A stretch of DNA of 64,000 bases from positions 4,373,916-4,437,915 of the forward strand of contig BPGD01000001.1 in assembly GCA_026002855.1 (NCBI GenBank). Reading direction: 5' to 3'. Source of the DNA: Bryobacteraceae bacterium. Lineage in GTDB: Bacteria > Acidobacteriota > Terriglobia > Bryobacterales > Bryobacteraceae. Positions 17,558-27,075 of the stretch are shown here, piece by piece; position 1 is the stretch's first letter, and each line of letters starts with the position of its first letter. The translations under genes were made by a program, and so were the position numbers. The notes under the pieces were generated by a model, which did not search any database, was not told where the DNA came from, and worked only from the letters and a program-made list of their open reading frames with translations.

Positions 17558-19167
17558 GATGACGGAGGTTCCTCAATGTGATGATAACGGCCGGGTGCGA
17601 GGCCCATGAGGCGCTGGCGCGCCCCTCCCGGCCATTCTATTTCAACCGAGCGAACCGCCTGGTCGCGGCCGAGGCCGAACAGCACCACGAGGTCCGAAGC
17701 CGAGCAGTAGCTGGAGCCGGACTTCACCATGCCCCACTGCCTGCCGGAAGGCGTTTCGATGCGGACGATGGCGCCGATGGCGGAGCGGTTGGCGCGGCGG
17801 CCGTGGAGCCGGAAGCCGATCCAGTGATGGCCCGGCGGCGCGGCGTCGTTGCGGTACAGAATGGCGGGGCCGCCGTTGGATGTCATCAGGATGTCGGGAT
17901 CGCCGTCCAGGTCGAAGTCGGCCCAGGCGGCGCCGCGGGCCACCAGCGGCTTCTGGATGTCCGGGCCGAGCTTCAGGGTGACGTCTTCAAAGCGGCCGCG
18001 GCCGAGGTTGCGGAAGACGAGCGGCGGCTGCGCATAAGTGACCTTGGGCTGCACGCGGTTGATCTCCTCTTCGATGTGCCCGTTGGCGGCAAACAGGTCC
18101 TGCCAGCCGTCAAGGTCAAAGTCGAAAAAGAACACGCCGAAGGCGAGCCGGAGGAGCGAGGCGCGGCCAACGCTGGAGCGTGGCGCCTCGTCCACGAACA
18201 GGCCGTTGCCCTCGTTGTGATAAAGTCCGAGCATCTGGTTGGAGAAGTTGCCCACCAGCAGATGCGCCCGGCCGCTGCGGTCATAGTCGGCCGCGTCCAC
18301 GCCCATCGCTCCGCGGGCGACGCCATCTTCCCCGAAGGCGACCCCTGCGGCGACGCCCTCCTCCAGGAACCTGCCGTTTTTCAGGTTGCGATAGAGCTTG
18401 TTGGGCTGCGTGTCGTTGGCGACAAACAGGTCCGGCCAGCCGTCGCCGTTGTAGTCCAGCACCGCCACGCCCAGCGACTTGGATGTCGGATCGTACAGCC
18501 CGGCCCGCTTCGTCGCGTCCTCGAAGCGGCCCTGGCCGAGGTTGTGGAACAGGCGCGAGCTGACGCCGCGGTAGGACTCGGGGGTGCAGTAGCTCTTGTT
18601 GACGCCATCGAGCGAGCAGAACAGATCGCCTTGGGGCGACCAGGCGACATAGTTGGCAACGAACAGATCGAGCCGGCCGTCCAGGTCGTAGTCGAAGAAG
18701 GCGGCCGAGGTCCCGAAGCTCGCGTTGGCGATGCCCGCCTGCGCCGTCACGTCGCGGAAGCGCAGCCCGCCCTCGTTGTGGAGCAGACGGTCGCCGCTGA
18801 GGGCAGTGAGGTAGAGGTCGGGGCGGCCGTCGTTGTCGTAGTCGCCGACGGCGACGCCCATGGGCCAGCGCGGCAGGCGCGGAATGCCGCTCGATGCGGT
18901 GACATTGGCGAACGCGCCGTTCCGGTTGTTGCGGTAGAGCGCGGGCTGCGGGTTCATCAGCAGGATGTCGGGGTAGCCGTCGCCGTCCAGGTCGGCGAAG
19001 GCGCAGCCGGCGCCCATGGTCTCCGGCAAATATTTCCTGCCGCTTTTCTGCGCGTCATGGCGGAAAACAATTCCCGCCTGTTTTGTGACGTCCGTGAATC
19101 GCCCCTGCGCCGCCAGCGCCGCGGCCAGCGCTGGCGCGAGCAGCAGCGGGCGAAGGCGGCGGCTCAC
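17554..19167 (-). CDS. Secreted CRTAC1-family protein (FG-GAP repeats plus ASPIC/UnbV)
   Basis: 537 residues. A signal peptide (MSRRLRPLLLAPALAAALAAQ) is followed by seven or so VCBS/FG-GAP blades, each with a calcium-type DxDxDGxxD loop (for example FADLDGDGYPDILL, VGDYDNDGRPDLYL, FFDYDLDGRLDLFV). A C-terminal ASPIC/UnbV domain ends in VEIEWPGG. The family builds extracellular beta-propellers; its biochemical role is unsettled, but it occurs again and again beside cytochromes in Acidobacteriota. Start GTG 19167 has GGGAGGGG upstream and overlaps the cytochrome stop by 4 bases (GTGA), indicating coupled translation. Confidence 0.9.
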   Translation of the reverse strand: MSRRLRPLLLAPALAAALAAQGRFTDVTKQAGIVFRHDAQKSGRKYLPETMGAGCAFADLDGDGYPDILLMNPQPALYRNNRNGAFANVTASSGIPRLPRWPMGVAVGDYDNDGRPDLYLTALSGDRLLHNEGGLRFRDVTAQAGIANASFGTSAAFFDYDLDGRLDLFVANYVAWSPQGDLFCSLDGVNKSYCTPESYRGVSSRLFHNLGQGRFEDATKRAGLYDPTSKSLGVAVLDYNGDGWPDLFVANDTQPNKLYRNLKNGRFLEEGVAAGVAFGEDGVARGAMGVDAADYDRSGRAHLLVGNFSNQMLGLYHNEGNGLFVDEAPRSSVGRASLLRLAFGVFFFDFDLDGWQDLFAANGHIEEEINRVQPKVTYAQPPLVFRNLGRGRFEDVTLKLGPDIQKPLVARGAAWADFDLDGDPDILMTSNGGPAILYRNDAAPPGHHWIGFRLHGRRANRSAIGAIVRIETPSGRQWGMVKSGSSYCSASDLVVLFGLGRDQAVRSVEIEWPGGARQRLMGLAPGRYHHIEEPPSS

Positions 19168-21563
19168 CGGCCCCTCCCGGCCAGCGGGGCGGACTCGTGT
19201 TCGTGGATCTGCTGGCGTTCGTTGTTGTCTTCGGGGCTCAGCAGCCGCACCCGCGCGGTGAGCGCCTGAGCGGCCTCGTCGGCCTTGAAGCGCCGGAAGA
19301 GCCGTTCGTGCCGCGTGGCGCAGGCCTCGTCGCCGAGGCCGCGGCAGGCGAGCATCAGATTGTAATGCGCCTGGACGTCTTCGGTGTCCACTTCGAGCGC
19401 GCGACGCAAAGCGGCCACCGCGCCCCGGAAATCGCGCCGCAGAAACAGGATGCGGCCGATCTGGTTCTGCACCACCCGGTCGCGCGGGTAGAGCCTTTCG
19501 ACCTCGCGCAACGAGGCCAGGGCGGCGTCATAGTCTCCCTCGGCCTTTTCGGCCATCGCCTTGAAAAACCAGACGCGGCCGAGCGAAGAGTCGAGTTTCA
19601 TGGCTTTTTCGACAAAAAGCTTCGCCCGTTCAATCTCCCCTTCCTGAATGAGCGCCCGGGCGACGTTCAGCCATCCGTCGGCGTATTCGGGGCGCGCTTC
19701 CGTCACTCGAAGGAAGCCGAACTCGGCGGCCTTGAGGTCGCCCTGAAGAAGATGGCCGATGCCCCAGTCGTTCCAGCGCTCCCAGTGCTGCCGGTCGGTG
19801 GAAATCCGCCATTCCGTCTTCCTGCCGGGCGGGGCGACAGGCACGCTCACCTCGGCGCGGGCCAGCGTCACGATGGGAATTTCCGGAATTTTCACTCCGG
19901 GAGAGGGGACGTATTCACGCGAGTCGTAATGGAGGCTGATGAGGCGTGAATCCTGACCCGGTTTCGGCCGCAGGGCGTAGGAAAAGGCCGTGTAATATTT
20001 CGAAAATTTCCGGTAATTCAGCTTTGCACGGAAGACCACTGGCCCGCGCGCGTCGCCGGGAATCCGCACCCGGTAATGGACCGTGTCCGCCGCCCCCGGC
20101 GGGATCAGGCGGACATAGAGCACGCTGCGCGCCTGCCAGGCATTCCGTTTGTTGATGGGGTTGCCGTCGCCGTCCAGCATGTAAGAGCGGTAGAAATGCG
20201 CCCCGGGATCCACGTTGCCTTCCTCATCGACGGCGCCCGAATGGAAAAATCTGTGGCCCCGAGCGTCCTGCGCCTCCAGCTCAAGCCAGACTTCGAAGGC
20301 GTCCACGGTCCCGCCCGGGAAAAAGTGACCGATTTTCCGCGTGCGCACCACCACGTCCAGCCGGATTTCGCTGCCGGGCTCGAGCTCGGGCTGAACGGCG
20401 TCCAGAGGAGCGGCGATCTGGGAGATGTCGCGGATGAGGAACGCGCCGCCGCTCCGCTCGGCTTCTTCGCCAACGGCGAACGTGGTCATCAGTTGCGGCT
20501 CGCTGCTCGAGCGGCGGATCATGCCGGCACCGTGGCTGCGGCCAGCGGGGCTGGCAGCGAAGATGTCCACGGTAATGAAGCCGGATTGCAGGAATCCGCG
20601 AACCGCAGCCAGTTGCGTTTCATCCCCGTTCACCGCCGGCACTGCCGTGTTAGCCGCGGCGAAACGATGGTCATGCACGCGGCCATCGCGCGCGGCAGGG
20701 TCGCGGGCCGGCACGAGCGGCATGTGGCAGTCGGCGCACTGCATGGGCTTTTCGGGGTAATAAAAACTGCGCGCGCCCTGACCGCTGACACCGGAGGCCT
20801 GCCAGTTGTCATATTCGTTGAAACCGCGCAGCCAGCGGTAATTGTTCACCGGCACGTCGAGATGCACCTTGTGGCAGGCAGAGCAGAACTCGCTGGAGCG
20901 CATGAATGGCTTCATGAAGGTCCGGGAATGCGGCGCCGGCTCCACCCGGATGAACAGGTCGTGGGCGTTGCGCACAACCGGATTCGGGCTGACGGCGACT
21001 TCATGCAGGCGTGGATATTCGAGCACAAACGACCCGTTGCCGGCGGTGGAATCCACATGGACGATCGAGTGGCAGGACACGCAGCCGAGGCCGGCGTGAG
21101 CTTCGGGACGGTCCATCTGTCCGGCGACGGGTCGCTCGAACATGCCGGAGAAAAACATCGCGTGGTCGTGGCAGCCGGCGCACCATTTTGAGCCCTGCGT
21201 GCCGCTGATTTCCTGCATGTGCTCGATGGAGCGCGCATAGAAACGGTTGTTGAAGCTCGACCAGCGGTGCATCGAGGACTGCCACTGCTCGTAGATTTCC
21301 CGGTGACATTCGCCGCAACGCTTCGAGTCCATGAAGTACGAGGCGGGGATGAAGCCGCCGGTGCTCGTCCGGGCCGCCGAGGGCCAGAACGGGCTCTTCG
21401 GTCCCGCTCCCTCTTCTTCCATCGAGAGAGGCACGACGGCGGGATTGCGGATCTCCCGTTCACCGCGCGGCCATGCCACGCGCAGCGACAGCGGGAAGAG
21501 CAGAAGGGCGACCGCTGCGGCGAGAGTCCAGCGGATCCAGCCATGCGACAGTGCTCGCTTCAT
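19164..21563 (-). CDS. Membrane-anchored pentahaem c-type cytochrome with TPR C-terminus
   Basis: 799 residues from ATG 21563. An N-terminal membrane helix (10-30) is followed by five CxxCH haem sites: CGECH (83), CAGCH (128), CVSCH (161), CSACH (227) and CADCH (276). The spacing and extra His residues resemble the cytochrome c554/NapC-like multihaem group. The middle has a beta-sandwich-like region, and residues about 610-790 form tetratricopeptide repeats (GDLKAAEFGFLRV, AHYNLMLACRGLG). The haem sites indicate a periplasmic electron carrier or reductase. It lies between two CRTAC1 genes in one operon, so the three may form a surface redox complex (inference). The electron donor and acceptor are unknown. 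A longer frame from 21701 lacks a signal and is not used. Confidence 0.9.
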   Translation of the reverse strand: MKRALSHGWIRWTLAAAVALLLFPLSLRVAWPRGEREIRNPAVVPLSMEEEGAGPKSPFWPSAARTSTGGFIPASYFMDSKRCGECHREIYEQWQSSMHRWSSFNNRFYARSIEHMQEISGTQGSKWCAGCHDHAMFFSGMFERPVAGQMDRPEAHAGLGCVSCHSIVHVDSTAGNGSFVLEYPRLHEVAVSPNPVVRNAHDLFIRVEPAPHSRTFMKPFMRSSEFCSACHKVHLDVPVNNYRWLRGFNEYDNWQASGVSGQGARSFYYPEKPMQCADCHMPLVPARDPAARDGRVHDHRFAAANTAVPAVNGDETQLAAVRGFLQSGFITVDIFAASPAGRSHGAGMIRRSSSEPQLMTTFAVGEEAERSGGAFLIRDISQIAAPLDAVQPELEPGSEIRLDVVVRTRKIGHFFPGGTVDAFEVWLELEAQDARGHRFFHSGAVDEEGNVDPGAHFYRSYMLDGDGNPINKRNAWQARSVLYVRLIPPGAADTVHYRVRIPGDARGPVVFRAKLNYRKFSKYYTAFSYALRPKPGQDSRLISLHYDSREYVPSPGVKIPEIPIVTLARAEVSVPVAPPGRKTEWRISTDRQHWERWNDWGIGHLLQGDLKAAEFGFLRVTEARPEYADGWLNVARALIQEGEIERAKLFVEKAMKLDSSLGRVWFFKAMAEKAEGDYDAALASLREVERLYPRDRVVQNQIGRILFLRRDFRGAVAALRRALEVDTEDVQAHYNLMLACRGLGDEACATRHERLFRRFKADEAAQALTARVRLLSPEDNNERQQIHEHESAPLAGRGR

Positions 21564-21609
21564 GTTGCCCAGCTCCCCTGTATGCCCAGCCCTGTCCGAA
21601 AGCAGGTAT

Positions 21610-24600
21610 TCAGCGCAGCGCGCGCAGAATGCGCAGCGCCGGACGCGTGTTGTACTTCGCCATCCACTCCCGGTGGGCGGGCGTCGACGGGAACGCCTCA
21701 CCCGGACCGTACGGATAGCCGCTCATGCCGTGGAACGGCAGCGGTTCCACGCTTTGCGAGAAAGCCGTATTGGCATCGCGGTCCTTGGCCCAACCGTCCA
21801 CCTTCAGCACCCAGTCGCGCTTCCAGCCGGCGGGCAGCGGCGGCAGGGACCGCGCATCAAACTCCAGTGCCAGCTCGTCGCCCGACCCCATGATCACGAG
21901 GCGGTCGTCAATTTCCGTCACCAGTTCCCGCACGTCGCCGAAACGCGTGTAGCGGCCCGGGGTCGGGTTCCATGGGGCGCGCAGCGAAACCGGCTCGTAG
22001 AAAAACTGCTCCGGCTGACGGCGCAGCGGATGAACGATGTGTTTTGAGAACCCGCGGAAATGCAGGTCCGCGTTGAGCGGCAGCGCGGTGGCCAGCCGCG
22101 CATCGGGCGCAGCCGAATTCTCGATGAGAAAGATCTCGTCCCAGTACAGCGCCACGTTGGTGACGATGCGGAGCTGGCGGGATTTTCCGGGGAATTTTCC
22201 GGTCAAATCGACAGCTATGGTCTTGGGTTTTCCCGCGGGCATGCCCATGTCGTCGAGGATGGTCACCCACTGGCCGCGGTCGTCCCGCGCCTGGAGCAGT
22301 GGAGGTACAAGGCCCTCAGGCGTCGATTGCGCCTGCTGAAGGAACGTCGAACCATCGGCCCAGTCCACCCATCCGTTCAACACGAGCACGGCACGGTTGT
22401 CCGGCGCGGTGGCGCCGAAGTCGAGTTCAACCGTGTACTTCTGCGCGACGCCGCGGAAATCGCGGGCAAAACTGTCGATGTAGCGGCGGTCGCGCCGCAG
22501 TATGCGCTCGGTGACGTCGTGCCGCCCGTCGAGCAGGGCGCGCTTCGGATACACGCGCCGCGTGGCGCCGAACAGACGGAATTCGGGATAGGGCGGCGAT
22601 TTCCACTTGTCGTTCGTGAAAATCTCGACGTTCGCCGGATGGTCAACAGCGATCAATTCGACCTGGTCGAGGTAGGTGACCTCGGCGAGTTCCTCGGTGA
22701 TGCGCACGTGAAGTCTGCCGCCCCGGGGCTGAAGGCGCTCACCGTCGATCCACACATACTCGTCGTGATCGACCGGGAAGTATTTGCCGTCGCCGGCCGA
22801 GGCGCCGAGCGGGGCCACTCCGAGCACGTCGGTGATGAACTCGAAGCCCTGTCCATTCCAGGTCCAGATCATCGGGCAGGAGCCCGAGAGCCGCTGCGCT
22901 TCCTGGAATTTCAGCGTGGCGCCCGCCTTCTGCTTCACTTCGTTCTGGATCAATCCATTGGGCCAGGTGATCCGAACCGTGTCGATCGTGTCGAAGTCCC
23001 GCAGCCCGAACGTCAGCGGCACGCCGCGATAAAGCAGCTTCTGATAAAACGGCCCGGACTTGACCTCCACCTCCGAGTTGAAGGCGAGTTTCAGGTTCTT
23101 CACTCCGACGATGTGAACCCGCGCCCACCGGTGGGCCGTCTTCGTTTCATTGCGGAGCCGCCACAGTCGGCCGCCGGGATCCGCCACCGCGAGGTCCACC
23201 CGGCCGTCGCCGTCAAAGTCCGCAGCGGCCAGCGCGGCCGCGTCGGCGGACAGACCGGGCGCTTCCCGCGGTTCATCAAACCGGCCGCGGCCGGCGTTGC
23301 GGTGTTGACGCCCACCAGCCAGAACGTCGAGCACGCCGCGGTTTTCAACATCGGCAAGTGCGGCCGGGCCGCGGGCGGTCCAGGCCAGCGCCTCGAATCG
23401 CCCGTTCCGGTTCAGCGCCGCCCCGCCGTCCCAAACCAGATCGAACGCCGAATCGTTGTCGAGGTCGGCCGTCTGAAGCCGGCGCGCGCCGGCGGGCACG
23501 GCCGGAAGGTCGGCCGCATCGAAAAAGCCCCCGAGGCGGTCGCGGTAGACCATGGCCGGGCGGTCCGCATAGCTGACAACAATGTCGTGCGACTTCGTGT
23601 CGGGGATGAGACGAGTGACCACGGCGGAAACCGCCCGGCCCGCGACGAAAGGAATGTCGGATGTCCGGTCGGCGAAACCCGCAGGGAGCTGGTTTCGCAG
23701 AAGCACGGTTTTATCGCCAAACAGGATCAGATCCTGGTCATAATCGTGGTCATAATCCACCCACAGCGCGGCCTCAAAGCGGCCCTGGGGCAGCGGAAAT
23801 TGCGTACGCTCATAACCCTTCGGCGTGTTGTGCAGGACGACCGGCCCTTCAGCGGCGAGCACGCAAAGGTCGGGCCGGCCGTCGTTGTCGTAGTCGCCCA
23901 CCGCCGCCGAAAACGCGCCCTTCACGGACGGGAAAAAGCCGGCGGGAGCCGGCTGCACCCCCTGACGGAAGAGCCGAAGTCCCATGGAGGAGACCACCAG
24001 CAGATCGGCCTGGCCGGATCCGTCGAAGTCCAGTACCACGAGCTGCGGGTGATCGCCGGCCGCGGCCGGCAAAGGATCGGCGGCGAAGCGCAACTCGGCC
24101 GGAGGCGCGGCCGGCGGCTCCGGCTGAATGGTCTCGTAAATTTCCGAGTACAGGCTCCATTCCACGTCTTCATTTCCGGTGCCTGCTTCCTCATGGCGGC
24201 GCTTTAAATCCTGAAAAATGGCCAGTTGTTCCCTGGCTTTCTCCTGGTCTCCGCGCTGGCGATAGTAGTTGAAAAGCTGGAAATGGGGAGCGGCGAAATT
24301 CGGATCGAGTCTCGCTGCGAGCCCGAATTTCGCGTTTGCCTCATCGATACGCCCCTCGGCCTTGTACAGGACGCCGAGGTTGTAATGGGTGATCGGCTCG
24401 TCCGGCACCAGCCGTGCCATCTGTTCCAGTTGCTGGATGGCTTTCTGCGACTCTCCCAGGCGTTTGTACTCGATGCCCAGATTGAACCACGTGTGCGGAA
24501 TGGACGGGTCTTTCTTCTGGACCTCTTCGAGAACGTGGATTCCGTCCTGCACCTTCCCGGCGCGCAACAGCGCCAGGCCGTAATTGAGCTGGTCGACCAC

Positions 24601-24804
24601 CGAGGCCGGATTCATTTCCACCACCCGGCGGAACACTTCCACGGCCTCGTTCTGGGTGGTCGGATTTTCGTAATACGCCTTGCCGAGCGTGCGCAGGCGC
24701 TGGAGCCGTTCCTGGCGCTGTGCGTCGCCGGGCTGGGCGGACGTGGCAAGAAGCCATGCAAAGAGCGCGCTGGCAACGGCGGCGGCAAGACCCCTCAGTC
24801 TCAT
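21610..24804 (-). CDS. Large secreted TPR / FG-GAP / ASPIC protein with unassigned C-terminal region
   Basis: 1064 residues. The signal peptide MRLRGLAAAVASALFAWLLA is followed by tetratricopeptide repeats (about 30-220; VVDQLNYGLALLRAGK, HTWFNLGIEYKRLG, THYNLGVLYKAEG). VCBS/FG-GAP blades follow (about 250-580; VLDFDGSGQADLL, VGDYDNDGRPDLCV, AADFDGDGRVDLAV), then an ASPIC/UnbV domain (TVRITWPNG, about 630). The last 420 residues begin with a Trp-rich FITDVLGVAPLG block that I cannot assign to a family. First gene of the cytochrome operon; the next start is 46 bases downstream. The TPRs may dock the TPR part of the cytochrome, but this is inference. Confidence 0.88.
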   Translation of the reverse strand: MRLRGLAAAVASALFAWLLATSAQPGDAQRQERLQRLRTLGKAYYENPTTQNEAVEVFRRVVEMNPASVVDQLNYGLALLRAGKVQDGIHVLEEVQKKDPSIPHTWFNLGIEYKRLGESQKAIQQLEQMARLVPDEPITHYNLGVLYKAEGRIDEANAKFGLAARLDPNFAAPHFQLFNYYRQRGDQEKAREQLAIFQDLKRRHEEAGTGNEDVEWSLYSEIYETIQPEPPAAPPAELRFAADPLPAAAGDHPQLVVLDFDGSGQADLLVVSSMGLRLFRQGVQPAPAGFFPSVKGAFSAAVGDYDNDGRPDLCVLAAEGPVVLHNTPKGYERTQFPLPQGRFEAALWVDYDHDYDQDLILFGDKTVLLRNQLPAGFADRTSDIPFVAGRAVSAVVTRLIPDTKSHDIVVSYADRPAMVYRDRLGGFFDAADLPAVPAGARRLQTADLDNDSAFDLVWDGGAALNRNGRFEALAWTARGPAALADVENRGVLDVLAGGRQHRNAGRGRFDEPREAPGLSADAAALAAADFDGDGRVDLAVADPGGRLWRLRNETKTAHRWARVHIVGVKNLKLAFNSEVEVKSGPFYQKLLYRGVPLTFGLRDFDTIDTVRITWPNGLIQNEVKQKAGATLKFQEAQRLSGSCPMIWTWNGQGFEFITDVLGVAPLGASAGDGKYFPVDHDEYVWIDGERLQPRGGRLHVRITEELAEVTYLDQVELIAVDHPANVEIFTNDKWKSPPYPEFRLFGATRRVYPKRALLDGRHDVTERILRRDRRYIDSFARDFRGVAQKYTVELDFGATAPDNRAVLVLNGWVDWADGSTFLQQAQSTPEGLVPPLLQARDDRGQWVTILDDMGMPAGKPKTIAVDLTGKFPGKSRQLRIVTNVALYWDEIFLIENSAAPDARLATALPLNADLHFRGFSKHIVHPLRRQPEQFFYEPVSLRAPWNPTPGRYTRFGDVRELVTEIDDRLVIMGSGDELALEFDARSLPPLPAGWKRDWVLKVDGWAKDRDANTAFSQSVEPLPFHGMSGYPYGPGEAFPSTPAHREWMAKYNTRPALRILRALR

Positions 24805-25017
24805 CTAGACCATATCGTCACACTTCGCCGCGCGGCGTCAATAATGCAAATCTGTTAGGCGCCTGACCGTATCGGCGCTTTATAGGAAAATGAAAGCAAC
24901 GGCGTTGGAGTCCGCCGCAAACCGCCCCACTGGCCGGGCAGATGACTCCTACCCCCGGTTGCCTCGCTCGCCACTCGGTGCGCCGAGGCGGCCCGGGCCA
25001 GCCGCGAAGGAGAACGA

Positions 25018-27075
25018 ATGGACGGGGCGGTCCGGTTCAACGAATCGCAGCGGCGGCGCATTCTTGCCAACGCCGAATACGCTGATCGGCTGCTGGCGGA
25101 CATCGAGAGCATCCTCGCCGGAGCCGAAGCGGGCCGGCTGTTTCCGCGGCACGAGCCCGATTTCACTCCTCAGCAGGCGCGTTTGATCCGTTCCTCGATT
25201 GCGCTGTTCCGCCGTCAGTTGGGACGCTTTCTGGAAGCGGCGCGCATGGGTGGCGACAGCCGCCGGCCGCGATTTGGAGCGCTGCACTCCATCCTGACGA
25301 CTCTTGCCTTCGTCCGTGTGGCGGTGGAAGAGATCTCGCCTGAGCATCTGCGCGGCTACGGCACGCTGCCCGCCGAGAGCGAAACGGCGTTACACGGTCT
25401 TTGCAATGAGCTGGAGGGGCTGGTCACGACGCTGGAAAGCGAGCTGTCGCGGCGCACCGGCGCGGACCTCGAGTCACGGCTCGCGCGCATTTCGGATGCC
25501 TCGCTGGCAGGCCTGCTTCAGACGATCGGGCGGATCATCGCTGAGGAAGAGCTGCCCGAATTCCGGCAGCCGCTGGAACGGCTGCTCGAAAAGCTCGAGT
25601 CGCCTTCTTACGAAGTCGCCGTCTTCGGGCGCGTAAGCAGCGGCAAGTCCTCCCTGCTGAATCACCTGCTCGGCGCGGCCGTGCTTCCGGTGGGCGTAAC
25701 GCCGGTGACGGCAGTGCCGGTGCGCATCCGTTACGCGGAGCAGCCCGCGCTGACCGTGCGTTTTGCGGGCAACCGCGTGGAGCGTCCGGGCGTGGACCAG
25801 ATCGCCCTGTATGCTTGCGAAGATCACAACCCGGGCAATCGCCGCGAAGTGCTCCAGTTGTTGCTGGAGCTGCCCAGCCCGATTCTGAGCGACGGCGTTG
25901 TCTTTGTGGACACGCCTGGGCTTGGCTCGCTGGCGACGGCCGGAGCGGCGGAGACGCTTTCCTATCTGCCGCGTTGTGACCTTGGCCTGTTGCTGGTGAG
26001 CGCGGTGACGCCGATCAACGAAGAAGATCTGGCGACCCTGCAGTTGCTGAACCGCGCCGGCACGCCGGCGGTGGTGCTGGTGAGCAAGGCGGACCTCATC
26101 GCTGCCGGCGACCTCGAGCGGGCGTTGCAATATACCGCCTCTGTGCTGGCCAATGAGACGGGAGAGGCGCCGCCAGTGGCGGCGGTCAGCGTGGCGCCCA
26201 GCCACCGCGACCTCGTTGAGCGGTGGAAGGCCGAAAGGCTCCAGCCGCTGCTTGACCGGCACCGGGAGTTGGCAGCGCAATCGCTGCGGCGCAAAGCGCT
26301 GGCGCTGCGCGAGTCGGTCATGGCCGTGCTGCGCGGGCGTCTTCAAGGCACGGTGAAAGCTCCGCGTCCGGCGCTGGAACGGGCCGAAGACAGCCTCCGG
26401 CGGGCGGCCGCCGGCCTGGAGACGGCCCGGCGCGAGGCGTTGGACACGGCGGACGCACTGCGGAGCCAGGCGGCGCAGGCGTTGGCGCTCACGCTGGAAA
26501 ACATTCAGGCCCAGGGGCCGAAGCAGGCTACCGAGGCGCTCCGCACAGCAGCGTTGCGCGTCTGCGACGCCGCGGCCAAGGCCATCCAACGGCGGCTGGA
26601 GCAATGCTGTTCCGAGATCTCCGCGGCCGTAGTCGCAGCACGCAGCGTCCTGCGGCCAAATTCTGGCCCTGAGGAACCGGGCGTGAACTGTGAGGAACTG
26701 CGGGGGCTGCCCGTACCAGCCATGGATGCACTTCCCGCGGATCTGCGGCTGCCTGCCATTGCGGCACTGCCCGTGGCGGGCCGCTGGCTGAAGGCCGCCG
26801 CACTGCGGAAACAGGCCGGGAAGGCGCTGGCAAAGACACTGGAGACTTATGCGCGCAGTCTCGAGTCGTGGGCGTTCGGACGTTTCCAGACTTTACAACA
26901 GCAGTTTGACGCCGAGGCGGGCGTCTACCGGGCCGAAATTGCGCGGCTCCTTTCGGCAGCGGAGGCCGAGGCCAGCCGGCGGCCGCGGCTCGAGCAGCTT
27001 TTGGCCGAGCTGGAGCAGGCATACAGCCCGGAGGCGACTGCTTCCGCTGAGGAGAGGCTCACGCCAGATGCGTGA
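25018..27075 (+). CDS. Bacterial dynamin-like GTPase
   Basis: 685 residues. The GTPase domain starts near residue 195: G1 FGRVSSGKSSLLNHLLG, the switch region VGVTPVTAVPVRIRY, G3 FVDTPGLGS and G4 VLVSKADL. Long helical regions lie before (1-190) and after (430-680), with heptad-like Ala/Leu/Arg runs typical of the stalk of dynamin-family proteins. The final part has an LPVAGRWLKAAALRKQ segment that could insert in a membrane. Such proteins remodel or protect membranes and some work in pairs; no partner dynamin is adjacent. Start ATG 25018 follows GAAGGAGAACGA. The 213-base gap before it is the divergent promoter region shared with the TPR/FG-GAP gene. The end overlaps the convergent ATPase by 17 bases. 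Confidence 0.87.
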   Translation: MDGAVRFNESQRRRILANAEYADRLLADIESILAGAEAGRLFPRHEPDFTPQQARLIRSSIALFRRQLGRFLEAARMGGDSRRPRFGALHSILTTLAFVRVAVEEISPEHLRGYGTLPAESETALHGLCNELEGLVTTLESELSRRTGADLESRLARISDASLAGLLQTIGRIIAEEELPEFRQPLERLLEKLESPSYEVAVFGRVSSGKSSLLNHLLGAAVLPVGVTPVTAVPVRIRYAEQPALTVRFAGNRVERPGVDQIALYACEDHNPGNRREVLQLLLELPSPILSDGVVFVDTPGLGSLATAGAAETLSYLPRCDLGLLLVSAVTPINEEDLATLQLLNRAGTPAVVLVSKADLIAAGDLERALQYTASVLANETGEAPPVAAVSVAPSHRDLVERWKAERLQPLLDRHRELAAQSLRRKALALRESVMAVLRGRLQGTVKAPRPALERAEDSLRRAAAGLETARREALDTADALRSQAAQALALTLENIQAQGPKQATEALRTAALRVCDAAAKAIQRRLEQCCSEISAAVVAARSVLRPNSGPEEPGVNCEELRGLPVPAMDALPADLRLPAIAALPVAGRWLKAAALRKQAGKALAKTLETYARSLESWAFGRFQTLQQQFDAEAGVYRAEIARLLSAAEAEASRRPRLEQLLAELEQAYSPEATASAEERLTPDA

